DNA from: Ashinkailepas kermadecensis
Taxonomy: Eukaryota > Arthropoda > Thecostraca > Neolepadidae
Direction of reading: 5' to 3'
Assembly (NCBI GenBank): GCA_034440615.1
Contig: JAOTOM010004863.1
Location: 259,001-323,000 of the forward strand
DNA: 64,000 bases
The translations under genes and the position numbers were made by a program. Positions 1 through 44,999 of this stretch are shown piece after piece. The notes under the pieces are model-generated. The model ran no database searches. It worked only from the letters and a program-made list of their open reading frames with translations, and had not been told where the DNA came from. Every line of letters starts with the position of its first letter. Within the stretch, counting starts at the first letter, position 1.

Positions 1-52
1 CAGTTGATGCGCCCAAACGCCTTCAAAGTCACCAGCTCGCCCACTCTTTCAG

Positions 53-32519
<32,467 letters not shown>

Positions 32520-32540
32520 GTCGATCGGCAAGTGCCGGCA

Positions 32541-32735
32541 CCAATCAACGTCGAGCAGGCCCGAGGTAACCAATCGACGTTGAGCAGGCTCGAGGCGACC
32601 AATCGACGTCGAGCAGGCTCGAGGCGACCAATCGACGTCGGGCAGGCTCGAGGCGACCAATCGACGTCGAGCAGGCTCGAGGCGACCAATCGACGTCGAG
32701 CAGGCTCGAAGAGAGCAGGCTCGACGTCGGCGTGG
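32541..32735. repeat. 29-bp minisatellite in the chitinase 3' UTR
   Basis: About six copies of a 29-bp unit (CCAATCGACGTCGAGCAGGC then TCGAGGCGA), beginning 22 bases after the stop codon. CpG-rich. Confidence 0.92.
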
Positions 32736-32932
32736 GAACGTGCCGGTGAAGTTGTGGCGAGGTGCAGCTGTTGAACCAGACTCAGACGATGTGCGCGTGC
32801 CATTGCGAACTCGTTGGTGAGGTTCCAGTGATCAGGTGCGTGAGTGTGAGTGACATGGCGAAAGCGTGAATGAACGCCGGCGCAAAATCGCGCGACATGC
32901 TGTATTTTACTCAGCGGTTATTACATTGGGGC

Positions 32933-32938
32933 ATTAAA
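32933..32938 (+). terminator. Candidate polyadenylation signal ATTAAA
   Basis: ATTAAA, the commonest variant of the AATAAA signal, lies 414 bases after the chitinase stop, after the minisatellite, in a stretch that becomes AT-richer. I saw no canonical AATAAA between the stop and this site. Confidence 0.45.
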
Positions 32939-32999
32939 CATGTGTGTCGGGTTTTATGAATCCTGTGGCATTATCAAGCCTTGACGTTTGGATCTGTAT

Positions 33000-35480
33000 G
33001 TACTACACTAACTGGTATTCCCGCGGGGAGGGGGGGGGGATGAACGGAGAAGAGTTCCCCCTAACCTCAAAATATTGTGGCTTAAATCCGGAAAATTGAC
33101 GATTTTTTAAGCAAAAATTGTCAGAAATCTGGGCACGAAGATTAGTTTGTCCCCCCCCAACGCTAAGGCCTGGCGCCCTGGTGACAGCACGTGCCCGTAA
33201 AGCCAGTGAAACCCAACTGGTGTGGCGACGAACTAGCTGTGATTGTGGTTCTCTGTTGAGCAGCGTGCACACGTTGCAGTGAAGCGTGCTTCCGAGGTCC
33301 GCTGTCTATACTCCGTTCTGGTTCACTAAGATACATGTACAGATCTTCGATGCGTGCCATGACGAGCTAGCAGCTGCAGGCGCTGCGCCATCGCCCACAT
33401 CTGCTGGAGGGCACATCGTGACTGTTGTCTAGTGGGAGGCGTCATCAGCCAGCCATCGGCTGACATTGCAATACCCGCTGTCGTGTTGTCACAGTTTCTC
33501 GATAGTTCACCGTGCGAAACGTCTGTGTGATGATGTCTGCCGACAGAAGGAGCGTGAATATATTTTGAAATGTGAGGTCTTGCAGTTTTTTACGCTGTAG
33601 TGGAGTTGGTGTGAAGGTTGTTGGGGGACGGGGGGGAGGGGGGCAATGTCTATCCAGCGACCACTTCCTGCTGAATACCTTGTGACACATGGCGGTACAA
33701 CGGTGCGCTGTCGTCTGTTTTCATATTGTGTCCTCAAGACATCAGGGCCGCTTTGAGACCGAAGGCTCCAAAAGGCGTGCAAGAAGTGAGGGCTTATAGG
33801 AACGACACGAACAGAGGTGCAAGTTTCCACACTTTTAAGGAACACTTACTACCCCTCTTCCAGAAACATTTCGGTGGTTTCGTTTGAAGCAGGGCCTCCT
33901 CTAACACCTCAGCTGGAACCTGTGACCACCCAATCATGGTCGTGCCCTCCCCCACATTCAGGTCGGTGACCTTTCTCAATAATTGTAGCATTGCTGGAGG
34001 GAACGGAGTCTCTTTGGCTCCTATGGAGATCCCCCAGCCACAAATGGTCGCGATCGCCCTCCCCCGTTAAAAATCCCTTTGCAGAGAGTCCCTGGTTTTA
34101 TGGTGTGGCGATGACCTCTTTGATGAGAGTGATTCAGGTTTGAAATGATCCAGCTGAACTCTGGAAAGGTTCCTTTCAAGCTTGCCGGGGTCACTTTGAG
34201 CTTAACCCTAGAGCTGCAGAGCGTGAGGGAGGGAATTTTCCCCCGTCCCGTGTTCCGAGAGAGCCACCGAACACCCCTCGCGATGGCAACCAAATTTAGC
34301 CGCACAATTTCTTACAAACATCGCCAGTTTTCGCAACTCTACTCTTTCGGGGACTCTGTTCATCCCTCAAGGTTCCTCCCAAACCTCAGGTGTTTCCCAG
34401 TCCAGTCCACTCTAGCTCTCAGGGGCCCTCTTCAACCATCAGGCGCTCTTTTCGGTCTTCGGCAGCCTTTCTGGTTATCAAGGACATTCTAGCTCCGATC
34501 CTAGCCATCAATGTTCCTCACAGCCATCGCTAGCCCTTGGGGATTCCGGTTAGCTCTCAGTTGGACCCGTTCTTATCATAGGGGTTTTTCCAAGCATCTT
34601 GGGCATCACAATCTAGTTCTGTTTAGCGCTCAGTTCCCCTTTTCAATCATCAGGGGCCCTTTCCACCTGCTAGATGTTATTCCCAGTCGTTGACAGCCTT
34701 TCTAACTTCAAGGGAAACATAAACATAAAACTTTATGTTTCACTTCCAGTAAAACATAAAAGTGTCGTGCACACAAGATAAAGCAAGCCTAATCGTAAGC
34801 TTACCAAATGTGAGTATGTCCTTTTACATACAGGGTAGGAGTGGGAAGCAAGGTGAACACAAATTGTTCCTTTCTAAAAGACAATCTGTAAAACAACGGG
34901 ATCGCGAAATCTAGTGGTGAAATTCAACTTTTGGCTTGCACGCCTTTTGACATTCAGAATAATGGAAAGAGTTGGTAGGTTTGGCTGGCGGCTGGAGCTC
35001 CACATCTGCCAATATTACTCAACGAGGTGAGTTGGTGCATGTGAAGCTCACATATACTCATTACGCAAAACGCAAAATTGCACAGATTACACGTGAGAAG
35101 GTCGAGCTGACGCACCAATCCTGCTCGTGTCCAAGCAACGAACAGTGATGAAAGTCGATAGCTATCGCGCCAACAATGAACAATTGGGTTTGAACTGAGC
35201 GCACCCAAATTGTGTTTGCAAACTGATGCGATCCGGGTCGTGTTCAGCCTGCAACAAAGGGTACACAGCCTGTAAAGCGGGGTCTTAGCTACTGACTTGC
35301 ATAGCATTAGCATGCGAAATGTATTATAAACGAGATGCTCGGTAAGCGTACTTCAATAATGAAAAAGAAGTTTTTAAAACAATAAATATGAGGAAGTGGA
35401 ACATAATCCAAACTTTTCCAACACGAAAATTGAGGGAACAATTCCAAACCGGATGGGACGAACTGGGGACGAACCGTTCC
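33000..35480. other. Intergenic, no gene recognised
   Basis: Contains poly-G/C runs (33027, 33150, 33630) and small ORFs without domains. I see no splice-flanked conserved coding segment. Confidence 0.5.
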
Positions 35481-35499
35481 GAAACTGGGGATGGGAGAG

Positions 35500-35786
35500 G
35501 ACATGTCCGCCGCAGAACGGGCTAATCCACGGCGTGCGAGCCGAAGACACCTCTCACCAGCGCGGCGACTACCGGCGCGCCGGCGGCCGTCAGCTGTCCC
35601 GTCAGACGGCCGTGGGGGACTGGCTCCCGGCAGACTGCGCCCGCCCGCCGTCAGCTGAGCGCCAGCTGAGCCGTGAGCCAGTCAGCTGGCTCCGCTGGCT
35701 GCAGTCTGCCGCACGCTGCGTGCCGTGTGGGTGTGCGGGTCGGGGCCCGTGTCTGAGCGGGGGAGAGGAGGTCGGATACTGCCAGG
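35500..35786 (+). promoter_or_regulatory. GC-rich island ending in a GTGAGC donor; possible first exon
   Basis: A CpG-rich block of about 290 bases with repeated CGTCAGCTG and GAGCCAGTCAGCTG motifs, sharply distinct from the AT-rich flanks and ending CTGCCAG, then GTGAGC at 35787. This resembles a promoter-proximal non-coding first exon on the plus strand. The open frame across it shows no domain. This is inference only. Confidence 0.25.
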
Positions 35787-35989
35787 TGAGCGCGTCACAA
35801 TTAGGTGACTACGTGAATGTTGGAAGTGATTTCTTGCGGGATGTTTTGCATGCTAGCTCGGTTGTGCTGCCTCAAATCAATGAATGGTGCTGAGATGGTA
35901 AGAGTTTTGGCCACTTCGAATTTGTTGTGCGCGTGGACGGCGAACTTTACTGCTGATGACCGATAAGGTATCTCACTACATACACCAAT

Positions 35990-36177
35990 TCAGAGGTACA
36001 GCTAAGGGGGATCCGCCCCTTCCCATAGGAACAAAAAATACGCTCGATCAAACAAAACATTTCGAGATTTTGACCACACAAAACCAAAAATTTTCCACGC
36101 GCTTCGCACTCCGTAAACTGCCACTGTTTATTGGCATTGGGGGGGCCCCTTAACAAAATCATGGATGCGCCACTGCA
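35990..36177. mobile_element. MITE-like element related to 26328-26550
   Basis: The left end CAGAGGTACAGCTAAGGGGG and, read on the other strand, the right end CAGTGGCGCATCCATGATTT form an imperfect inverted repeat. The interior shares AAATACGCTCGATCAAA and CACAAAACCAAAAATTTT with the copy at 26328. Confidence 0.6.
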
Positions 36178-36364
36178 CCAATGCATTATCATCCTGTGGC
36201 CCCCAGAAAGGCTGCCATCGATTTGACAAGGGTGAGAAGCCGGCAGATCGATGGCGACGTGTTAGTTTCAGGCTTCTTGATATTTATGTGCGACGCCAAC
36301 AGGGAACATGTTTTAAAATGTATCGATAATTCACTTCAAAATAAGGTTCAATAGGGCACGATCC

Positions 36365-36615
36365 TACGTGATCCACTCCGTCTTGACGTGCTCCACTCCG
36401 TCGTGATGTGCTCCACTCCGTCTTGACATGCTCCACTCCGTCGTGACGTGCTCCACTCCGTCTTGACGTGCTCCACTCCGTCGTGACGTGCTCCACTCCG
36501 TCTTGACGTGCTCCACTCCGTCGTGACGTGCTCCACTCCGTCTTGACGTGCTCCACTCCGTCGTGACGTGCTCCACTCCGTCTTGACGTGCTTCTCACTC
36601 CGTCTTGACGTGCGC
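36365..36615. repeat. 20-bp minisatellite with 40-bp dimer order
   Basis: CTCCACTCCGTCTTGACGTG alternates with CTCCACTCCGTCGTGACGTG about twelve times. The alternation makes 40 bp the true repeating unit. Confidence 0.92.
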
Positions 36616-36619
36616 CGCT

Positions 36620-39600
36620 CGGTCTTCACGTGCCTGGACACGATTTCCCCGGAGGCTGATACCCGGGATGGGGATGGTGGGGGTGGGGCCGGGAGAAATA
36701 GCTGACGTCCGTCGTCCAAGGTCATCTGTCGACATCACAAGTGGCCAGCTGTGGTGTGGCCGACGCCAACCGCATATGCCACCATCTATGAGAATGAGGC
36801 CGTAGACTGAAGTGTTGACCTTGCTCGAATGATTGAAAGCGATTCGATTTCGATTTGGCTGAATGTCTATCATCGCTTGCGCAATGTCTAGAATGCAAAC
36901 AGGATTGTTGGATATTCGACTTGGTGCCGAACGGACTTTGGCGAGCTGCGCCCGCAGAGTGAATGCAACCGAGATTTCACCATGATTTCGTTCGTTGTGA
37001 TTAAAAGTTAAACACCTAGCAGGTTTATGGTTTATGGCGTGGCTTACAGCGGGCTCTAACGGTTAATGCCGTCAATTGTTCACGGCTACTTTAGTCCCGC
37101 CGGCTTTTGTGGTCCCAGTGTTGCTGACCAAGACCTCCGATGCGCACGTCCGTGCCTTGTGATGCAGCTGCGAACGCGGTAGGTCCGATTATCAGTAGAT
37201 CCAATAGATCATTCGCCGATCTTTCAGCAATGGCTGCCATCTGTTGCTCGTTGCCCTGGTGTGCGGCACTTAATTAAGAACCGGCGACTCGAGCCTTCCC
37301 GGATGGACGCTTTTCCCGGCGGAGGGGCGCCACCTTCTTGGATGGGGTAGGGACTTCCCCAGTGCACCCCCTCTATTCGCCCTCGGCTTACTTGTCATTA
37401 AGCTGTTTTACAGCGGCTTTTTACTCTCAGGTCACGTGGGTTCAGGAACAAGATGGAGCGGACAGACCTGGTATAATGACCAGTATAAATTAGAAGCGAT
37501 GATGAATTGCAGTCGTAATTCTCAGAACAGTTTCAATAACAGAATAGTTTCTAACAGCGACACGCGCATGAAGTCAGAAGAATTAAACTTGCGAGTATCA
37601 CCATGTAGCGATACATTTACCGGATCACATGGAGACTACACTCAGCTCTACGAGCTCAACACATGGCTGCCCGATGGCTGCCCATGGCTGCCCTCAACAC
37701 ATGGCTGCCCGATGACATCATTAGCACTATAGTAAAATTAGCGAGGGTTACTGTTAAAGCTTTTCCGGGGAAATAGTCAATCAAAGGACAACAAAAACAT
37801 GCTTCATAGATGTCAACCAAGTTTATACATGTATACCCGACACTTCGGACATGCTCACACCGCCTAAGCAATAAATATTCGTACCACAACTCACGAATAG
37901 AACGCTCGTACACAGACGGATCTGTTCTGCTCACGCATACGAGGGTATAAGTTTGGGAATATTGACATGGTGAATTCAAATTACACCAGAAAACTCTCCA
38001 TCTAACACCGTTCCTTGCCCACTACCAACACCAAGTGGTTCTTGTCGTTCATACAAAAGCGTAATAACTGACCTTACTTACTAATTACTTATTAGTTATT
38101 ACTTAACTAATTACTAATTATACTTAGCTAATTATAACTAATTGCTTATTAATATTAAATGCTGTATGACAGGCGTTTTTAGTTCCTATCCGGAATATTC
38201 TAGTTCAAACCAAGAATGACGTATTTCCACTTGAAAGTATGTTCAGGGGTCTTGCAATGAGCAAATTGCCGCTGCAAACCCGTCTATTGACTCGTCATGT
38301 TACAAGGCTTGTCATGCGTTAAGCAGGGTGGGAAACTCACAGTCAGGGTTCGCAGTCGGAGCGAATACGGACGTGGGCCGGAGTACATTTTCGCGGACGT
38401 TTTTATGGACCTAATCCGCCCCCCCCCCCCACAACTGACGGAATAAGTCTATGTAGTCTGGGCATAATATGCATAATAAAGGCACGTTTTCTGGGTGGGA
38501 TGGGGGCGGTCCCTCTCCCTTTTCAGCACTTGGGTATCGTGGCTCAGCCCGCTACACTTTTTCAGGAACCTGAGTGCCAGGGTCGAAGCTATGCTATTTT
38601 GCTGGCCGCTACATGACCAATGTAGTCGATGCGCCCTGAAGCCCCAATAACTAACTATGCTATTTTACTGGTCGAGCCTACCAAATATCTACCATTACTT
38701 TTTAAAGTGCAATGCTGAGGCTGAGGTACCACACGTTACAAAACGATCCACTTCAGGTAATTAAATGCCAAATTTCCTGGTTACAGAATGCACGCCTGTG
38801 TTTATGTACGCGTATTGTGTTGCCATAGGTTGCCACCGATAGCATGAATACCTATGACATCTGGCACTCATGCTTCTAAAAAGATGTCACAGATTGGGCC
38901 ACGATATCCAAGTGCTGAAATGGAAGAGCCCCCCCCGGAAACGCACCTTTATTATGCATAATACGCGCCGGCTACATAGAAGTGCCGACTCCCGATATTC
39001 AGCTGATGCTCGGCTACATATAACATCTATGGAGAGATTTACCACTTTTGGTTTCCCATCCACATATATGAAACTGGCATCAATAACTCGTGGAGCGATG
39101 TCACCTGCAGTCACCTTATCTGCACTGAACTGCAGGTGTCGCATTCTTATTGTGACAGCACAAGGTGAACCAAGTAAATAGTCCAGCATGCCAGAGTACG
39201 ATTTAAAGAAAATATCATCGGCGAATGAAATATCATCAAGAAAATATAATCGGAAAATATCACTAGCTGCCGCTTTGCTGTGGACGTTACGTTTTATCAA
39301 CTTGAAGTTCGGACAGTTTTTTTTCTCGAAAGTAGTGAACAGTGTCCACATCATAAACTGAAAATATCTGAATGAATGGCCCTCGCCTCATAATACGCTA
39401 TGCTACGCTATATCAAAGTTGCTACTTTATATGACGTCATAGTAAACATACTTTGCGTCGATTCGTTAACAGCTAGGTTTCAGAACAAACAAACAAAAAA
39501 CACAAACTCAGTGAATTTCGATCGGCGCCGATCGGTGTTCTCCGGCGCCTTCGAAAGGCGTCTGTGAAAACTGTCGATGTTTGCCTTTATATGGGTGGCG

Positions 39601-42600
39601 TGAACGCAGGTTTCTACAGAAGCCGTCGCCGCAGTCGGGGTGCCCGGAGAACATTTATCCCGTGCACAGGCGAGCGGTCTTGCAAGCGGTCTGGCGCGAT
39701 GTCGTCACCATTTCCGGTGGTTGAGCTGGAGAGGAGTGTGTGTGGCTGTGGTCTGGCTGCTGGCCGCTACGAAAATGGCTGGTTTGAGTGGTCACTATAA
39801 GCGGAATAAATGGCATGTCTCGTTTTGTGGGTGTCATTTTGGGTGTTTTTTTTTAAAGTAATAATTGTGTTACTTCTACATGTGTCTCTGAGTACACGTG
39901 AAGCCTATACTATCCAGTACGAGCCCGGAATGACAAAATAATGTTTTCGAAGATAAAATATCTGAAAAAGTGCATTAATTCCCATTCTGGTGTTGAGGCT
40001 ACCAGCAGTCTGTAAGGTTGTAAGGTCTGTAAGGTGTAAGGTCCGCTCACTCGCCTCCGGACGGCTGTCTGTGGGCGCTGCGCATCATTGACCCAGCAGC
40101 TCGGCTCGCTGGCATTGCTGGCGACCATTCGGCCGGCCAGGAGCGTGGGCCTGTCTTTGCTCTCTGACGTAGCTGCTGGTCTCGCCCGGTTGCACCCCTG
40201 GAGGTGACCAAATCAGTTGTGACGCCAGTTGTGACGCCAGTTGTGACGCCGATCTCACCGGCAAGTCAGCAGCCAGACACATTGCCCAATGAGCTGAATA
40301 TACCGGTGGTGGAGCATGTTCGCTTTTAATCGCTCACTTCTCCCCCCCCCAAAAAAAAAAACCCACTCCTTCACTCGCAATCCGACTTACTCATTGAAGG
40401 GCTTGAGCACACGTGGGTGGAATCAATAATTTGGATAGGGGTCAGTGATGAATAGTTGGTAAAAATTGGTGGAACATGCCTCTTATTGTCGATGTCCTCC
40501 ATCCCCGAATACGTTTCGTCATACTGCTTCCAGATGCAAGTTTAGACAGTATTCATGCCTCGTTTCTAACAGTGCTATGCTTATCAGGTATTACGGGTAT
40601 TAGGCACACACTCACTGCTACGGCTAGTGATACACAAGCATTTCGTAATTAAATTCCAAGGAAAGTGAAGATATATGAGTTTGTATGTTGTAGATTACCA
40701 ATTATTGAGATAATAGGTATCGTTGCTCTCAGAGACAACGGACACAATTGTCGTTCTCTCAGTATCCTACAGGTTCCAAACACAGCTCAGACGCTGCGAA
40801 AAGAAACATTTATATGACACCGTGTATTGGCTAATTCCAACGTCCTGCTGTGCTCTTATCGACTTCGGACACCGAGCGAAAAAAAACTACTATCTTAACA
40901 CGGGGGGGGCGGCGGCACTCCTCTGGAGAAGCGTCACTATTTGGGGGAATTTCAATGAGTGGACTCGAGCGTCCCTGGAGGGGCGCCGCCTTTCCAGTTC
41001 CACAGCGGCGGCGGGGGCTGGGGGCGGGGGCGGATCACCTGCGCTCCCTGGATCCGTCGTCTCTGTGAACACATTGTTTCACCTCCGGGTGAGTGAGGGC
41101 AAATTTCCGACCATTGGTATTTGTCTTGGCTCTGGATTGACAGGCGAACGCCACCCACACCCTGCCACCCTGCCATCCGGCCTGACCTGACCTGACCTGA
41201 CCCGGTCTGGCCGCACCGCACGACATGTGACAGAGTGCAGTGCCCCGCAATGAGGGCGATGCGGTGCCGATGGCAATGCAGCCCAGGTCCCCGTGCCACA
41301 GCAGCTTCATGGTGGCGATCAATTGCGTTGCCATGGGAACGACGGCCAGCCGGGTGCCGCAGATAAGCTAGGTGGCAGCCAGCGTGGTTTGGCGGCGAGT
41401 GCACAACCCGTGGCAGGTGCCGTCGCGGGTGTCACACAGCGGTCTCAAATTCATCTTGTGTTAGGTGTCTGATGAAGGAAAAAATGCAAGATTGAGGTAT
41501 GTAGACATACATTTTGGGACGCAAGAAATTGTAAATCCCAATTTGAGCTGTCAAATTTGGTTGAAGAAAGGAACTTTTGCCATGAGTGAATTAAGAAATC
41601 GTGGGCAAGTGTTTTTGAATCCACTAAGAAAAACCGGATGCATCCTGCATAATCCTACCCTCTGACATGCACATAACTGACGAGTAGCGTGGTATGAGGA
41701 TGTAGAAAAGATATTGGAAGCCATGCAAGAAAAGGCTGTGTTAGGTGTCAATGTGCACCCAACTGCAGACAATCGAGAACTCTGGTATTGCATGTCGAAC
41801 TGTATATCACTGAGGTGGTGCTCGTACACCACCCACCATCAGCTGTGCGCTACCCGCCAACCAGCTGACGCTACCCGGCTGAAATATACTGAATAAATCG
41901 TGCTTTTAAAGGAACATGTTTGAGAGAACGACAGGTACCACACAGCAAGGCAGGGAACACACTAGTTAATAAATGATGCCAATGACTAGAGGTTTCTCTG
42001 CTCTAGGAATGAGATAGTCAGATTAATAACTTCTGCTTTCTCGAAATGACCAGCACCATCAATTCTAACTACACACTTTAATTCACTAACACTGAGCAAT
42101 AATTAACTCTGAGTGACTGAATTAAAACGGAAATGCACTACTACTATAATTCAAACATGGAAAGATGCCGAACTTCGAAAAGTTGGGGTGAGGGGAGAGG
42201 ACTCGACTAACTTCTCAGAGCCAATATCCCAGATCTAAATATCCCCCAACATCTAGGGTGGGGTCCTGGGCTGAATAATGCCAGGTTGAGTATAGAAAAA
42301 AGTCAACTTAACATTAACAGGGTGCGAAATAGTTGCCACTTAAAAATACTGACGCAGGACACGGTGCGGGCACAACAAATTCCAGCACGGCATGACACAT
42401 GGCACAGCAAGCTGGATGCTGGCGCACCAAAAGGCATGGGAAAAGAAAACGGGCTATTTTAAGATGTAGCAAATTCTTCGTTGATGAAAGCGAACCATAC
42501 CAGAGCTGCAAGACACTCCACACAATGACTAAATCAGCATTATCTCTGCATTCAATGTTGTTCCATTTATCTTTACGCCTCTTTTGGCAATCTTGTAACT

Positions 42601-43630
42601 TTTATGGAAATTTTAGATATATGCTTTAATTGTATTGCTAGGCCGACACTGGCACTGCAGTGGCACCACCAATTCTGATATGGCACAGCAATAAGCGCCT
42701 GCGCCCTTCTTTGGGTGCCGTGACGTGACACCGTGCCAAAAAGCTCCTGTGCCATTGTATGGTTGCCGTGTCGCGGCACCGTGCCAAGAGTGGCAACTCT
42801 AGTGCCAAACCAGAGGGCTCCGGTCCTAACCCCTGTAATCTTTAGCCGTGCAATGCCCATATTCTCCATGTTCAAAGATCAGGAAGTTGGGGGAGTCTGG
42901 ATATCTCTCAGGCAGGGTACGATTTTCATGTTGGAATCCTAGATTTAGAAAGGAATGCTCTGGCCATCACGTTGGGAGAAGATAGTTTTCGGCCAGTCAC
43001 ATTGGACAAGGATAATTCGTGGGCAATCATAGTTGAAGAGGATAATTTGATTTTGCATATTGATACAAGAGACTCCGTGATGCACTCGACATGGATTGAA
43101 ACTGATATAAACTTTCCATGCTGCACTTCCTGGCATCGTGGTACCTAATTTTGACTACCAATTCAGAAATACTCTGATTAGGAACAAGTGATGCTAAACC
43201 AAACGCATGAATGTGAAATTTAGCCTCGGATTTCTGCCAAAATTATGTCATTTCCTCTCGTGTTGAAGATTTTCGATTTTTTTTAATATTGCACAATTTT
43301 GAAATCACGTTTGGGACCCTAGTCATGTCAGAAAGCGAAATCAGCTTTAGCAATTATCTATCTCAGTAACTTGATTTGATGTTGACGTGAAAAGTGGAGC
43401 ACTATTAATCACTAATAGAGTTATATCATTACTGAATATATTACCTCGTTACCTGGGATGCCGCAGTGACTGTTCATCGCTGTGGAGCTCCTGCTTTTCT
43501 AGATAAGTCATTGCAGAACCGGGCAGTATACCAGGCTTAACTGTGGATAGGTAGTTAGCAATTACTTCTGTGCATATATTTGCATAGCTTTATATCATAA
43601 GTTTCTTTTTGGCAAGCTGATTATAATATT
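36620..43630. other. Intergenic, no gene recognised
   Basis: About 7 kb. It holds a TTACTAATTA-rich low-complexity stretch (38075-38160), a SINE-tail fragment (38604-38652), a short CCTGA repeat (41185-41205) and a GC-rich patch (40900-41400). A 155-codon minus-strand ORF (38887-39354) has no domain that I recognise. Confidence 0.5.
38604..38652 (+). mobile_element. SINE tail fragment
   Basis: GGCCGCTACATGACCAATGT, then AGTCGATGCGCCCTGAAGCC and CCAATAAC, matches the 67-bp repeat at 29498-29698 and the body/tail of the SINE at 51257. No tRNA head is visible. Confidence 0.55.
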
Positions 43631-43922
43631 TATATCTAGAGACGCTGCCCAGCGCCATTTTGTCCATTCTGTCTGTCTTTGTCTAGTGTGTCAGTGCTTT
43701 CAGCTACTTATATAATTTTTGGCAGTTATTCAGCGAGTGATTTCTTCTTTCTTTAAAACCACTGTCAACTTTCTGCACAGTGATTACCTTGTAAGTGCTG
43801 CATAGTTAGGAACTGGCATATATCTAAGCTTTGTCGGTTATTTTGCTCTGCTGTTATTTGGTAAATAATTTTGGAGCAAGATATTTTTCAATTTCAATCT
43901 AGAATAAGCTGCAGCCTTTAGG

Positions 43923-44879
43923 ATGGTTAACACCAGGATGCAGGCACTAGAGGATGAGGTTAGGGCCCTTAAGGCAGAGCTTTCCAAGCTCAAAGCTTCC
44001 CTTGCTTCAAAGGGCAGGCCAGAACGTAAGGGGCAGTCTGTAGCAGGGGCATCCTATGCCCAGGTGGTCACAGGCCACCAGGTAACTGTAGCTTCCCCTG
44101 CTGTGGAGGTGGCAGGGAGATCTGAAGAGATAAGTGTTCCTAGTGAACATAATATTTATAGTAGCTCACAGGAGGGGCAGTGGTTTATAGTCAAGGGGTG
44201 GAGGATTTGGAGGCGTGAGCCTAAGCAAGGGGGCAGTGAGTGGCAGGTGGTAGGTGGTAGGAGTGGGAAAAAACCTAGCGAAGCAGCTCAACAGGCAGGA
44301 GTAGTAACAACATCCAACAGGTTCCAGGCATTGGAGGACTGCCCCCAGGATAGTGATAGTGATAGTGATAGCAGCAAGGAGAAAGTGCTAGTCGTAGGAG
44401 ACTCTCGTGTGCGGCATTTGGATAGGGTATTCTGTAAAGGTCGGAAAGGTAGGAGGTGCATCACCAGGCCTGGTGCCAAGGTTAGAGACCTGGTCCAAGT
44501 GGTCGCACAGGCCACCAGCGAAAACCAGTTCAGTACAGTTATAGTGCAGGTAGGAGTGAACAACATAGGTCCTGCTAGGAGTGAGGAGCTGATGCAGGAC
44601 TACAGGGCCCTTCTGGCCACCCTGAAGCAAAGCAATAGCAGAGTTATTGTGACAGCTATTCTGCCTAGGGCTGGAGTCTCCCCTGAGTGGAGCTCTAGGG
44701 CACTGGCAGCCAATGCCAGGGTAGGTAGGCTTTGCAATGAGTTAGGTTTTACTTTTGTTGACAAGTGGTGCAGGTTTTATGGCTCATCTGACCTCTATCA
44801 GAGGGATGGCTTGCACTTCCCTGAGAAGGGGGTGCAAGTGTTAGGCAAAGTATACGAACATGTCCTTCAGGGAAACTAG
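43923..44879 (+). CDS. Retrotransposon ORF1: coiled coil plus SGNH esterase
   Basis: 318 residues. Residues about 1-35 form a heptad-rich coiled coil (MQALEDEVRALKAELSKLKA), likely for oligomerisation on element RNA. From about residue 155 an SGNH/GDSL hydrolase fold is visible: GDSRVRHLDR (nucleophile Ser), VGVNNIG (block III, Asn), and DGLHF near the C-terminus (catalytic Asp and His). An esterase in ORF1 is known from some CR1-clade elements; its role in retrotransposition is unsettled. The frame is intact from ATG to TAG. Confidence 0.85.
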   Translation: MVNTRMQALEDEVRALKAELSKLKASLASKGRPERKGQSVAGASYAQVVTGHQVTVASPAVEVAGRSEEISVPSEHNIYSSSQEGQWFIVKGWRIWRREPKQGGSEWQVVGGRSGKKPSEAAQQAGVVTTSNRFQALEDCPQDSDSDSDSSKEKVLVVGDSRVRHLDRVFCKGRKGRRCITRPGAKVRDLVQVVAQATSENQFSTVIVQVGVNNIGPARSEELMQDYRALLATLKQSNSRVIVTAILPRAGVSPEWSSRALAANARVGRLCNELGFTFVDKWCRFYGSSDLYQRDGLHFPEKGVQVLGKVYEHVLQGN

Positions 44880-44999
44880 ATAATGGGGTGGGGAGGGAAG
44901 AATTGGCATTGCCATCTCAGGGATATGTCAATAGTGACAGCATAGGCAATAGAACCTCACAGTCAGCAAATAGGGGTAGCAGTAGATCAAGGGGGCAGA

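Noticed and set aside
38887..39354. 155-codon minus-strand ORF containing FADDIFF
   Set aside because: The FADD string suggested a reverse transcriptase, but none of the flanking RT blocks is present; probably chance.
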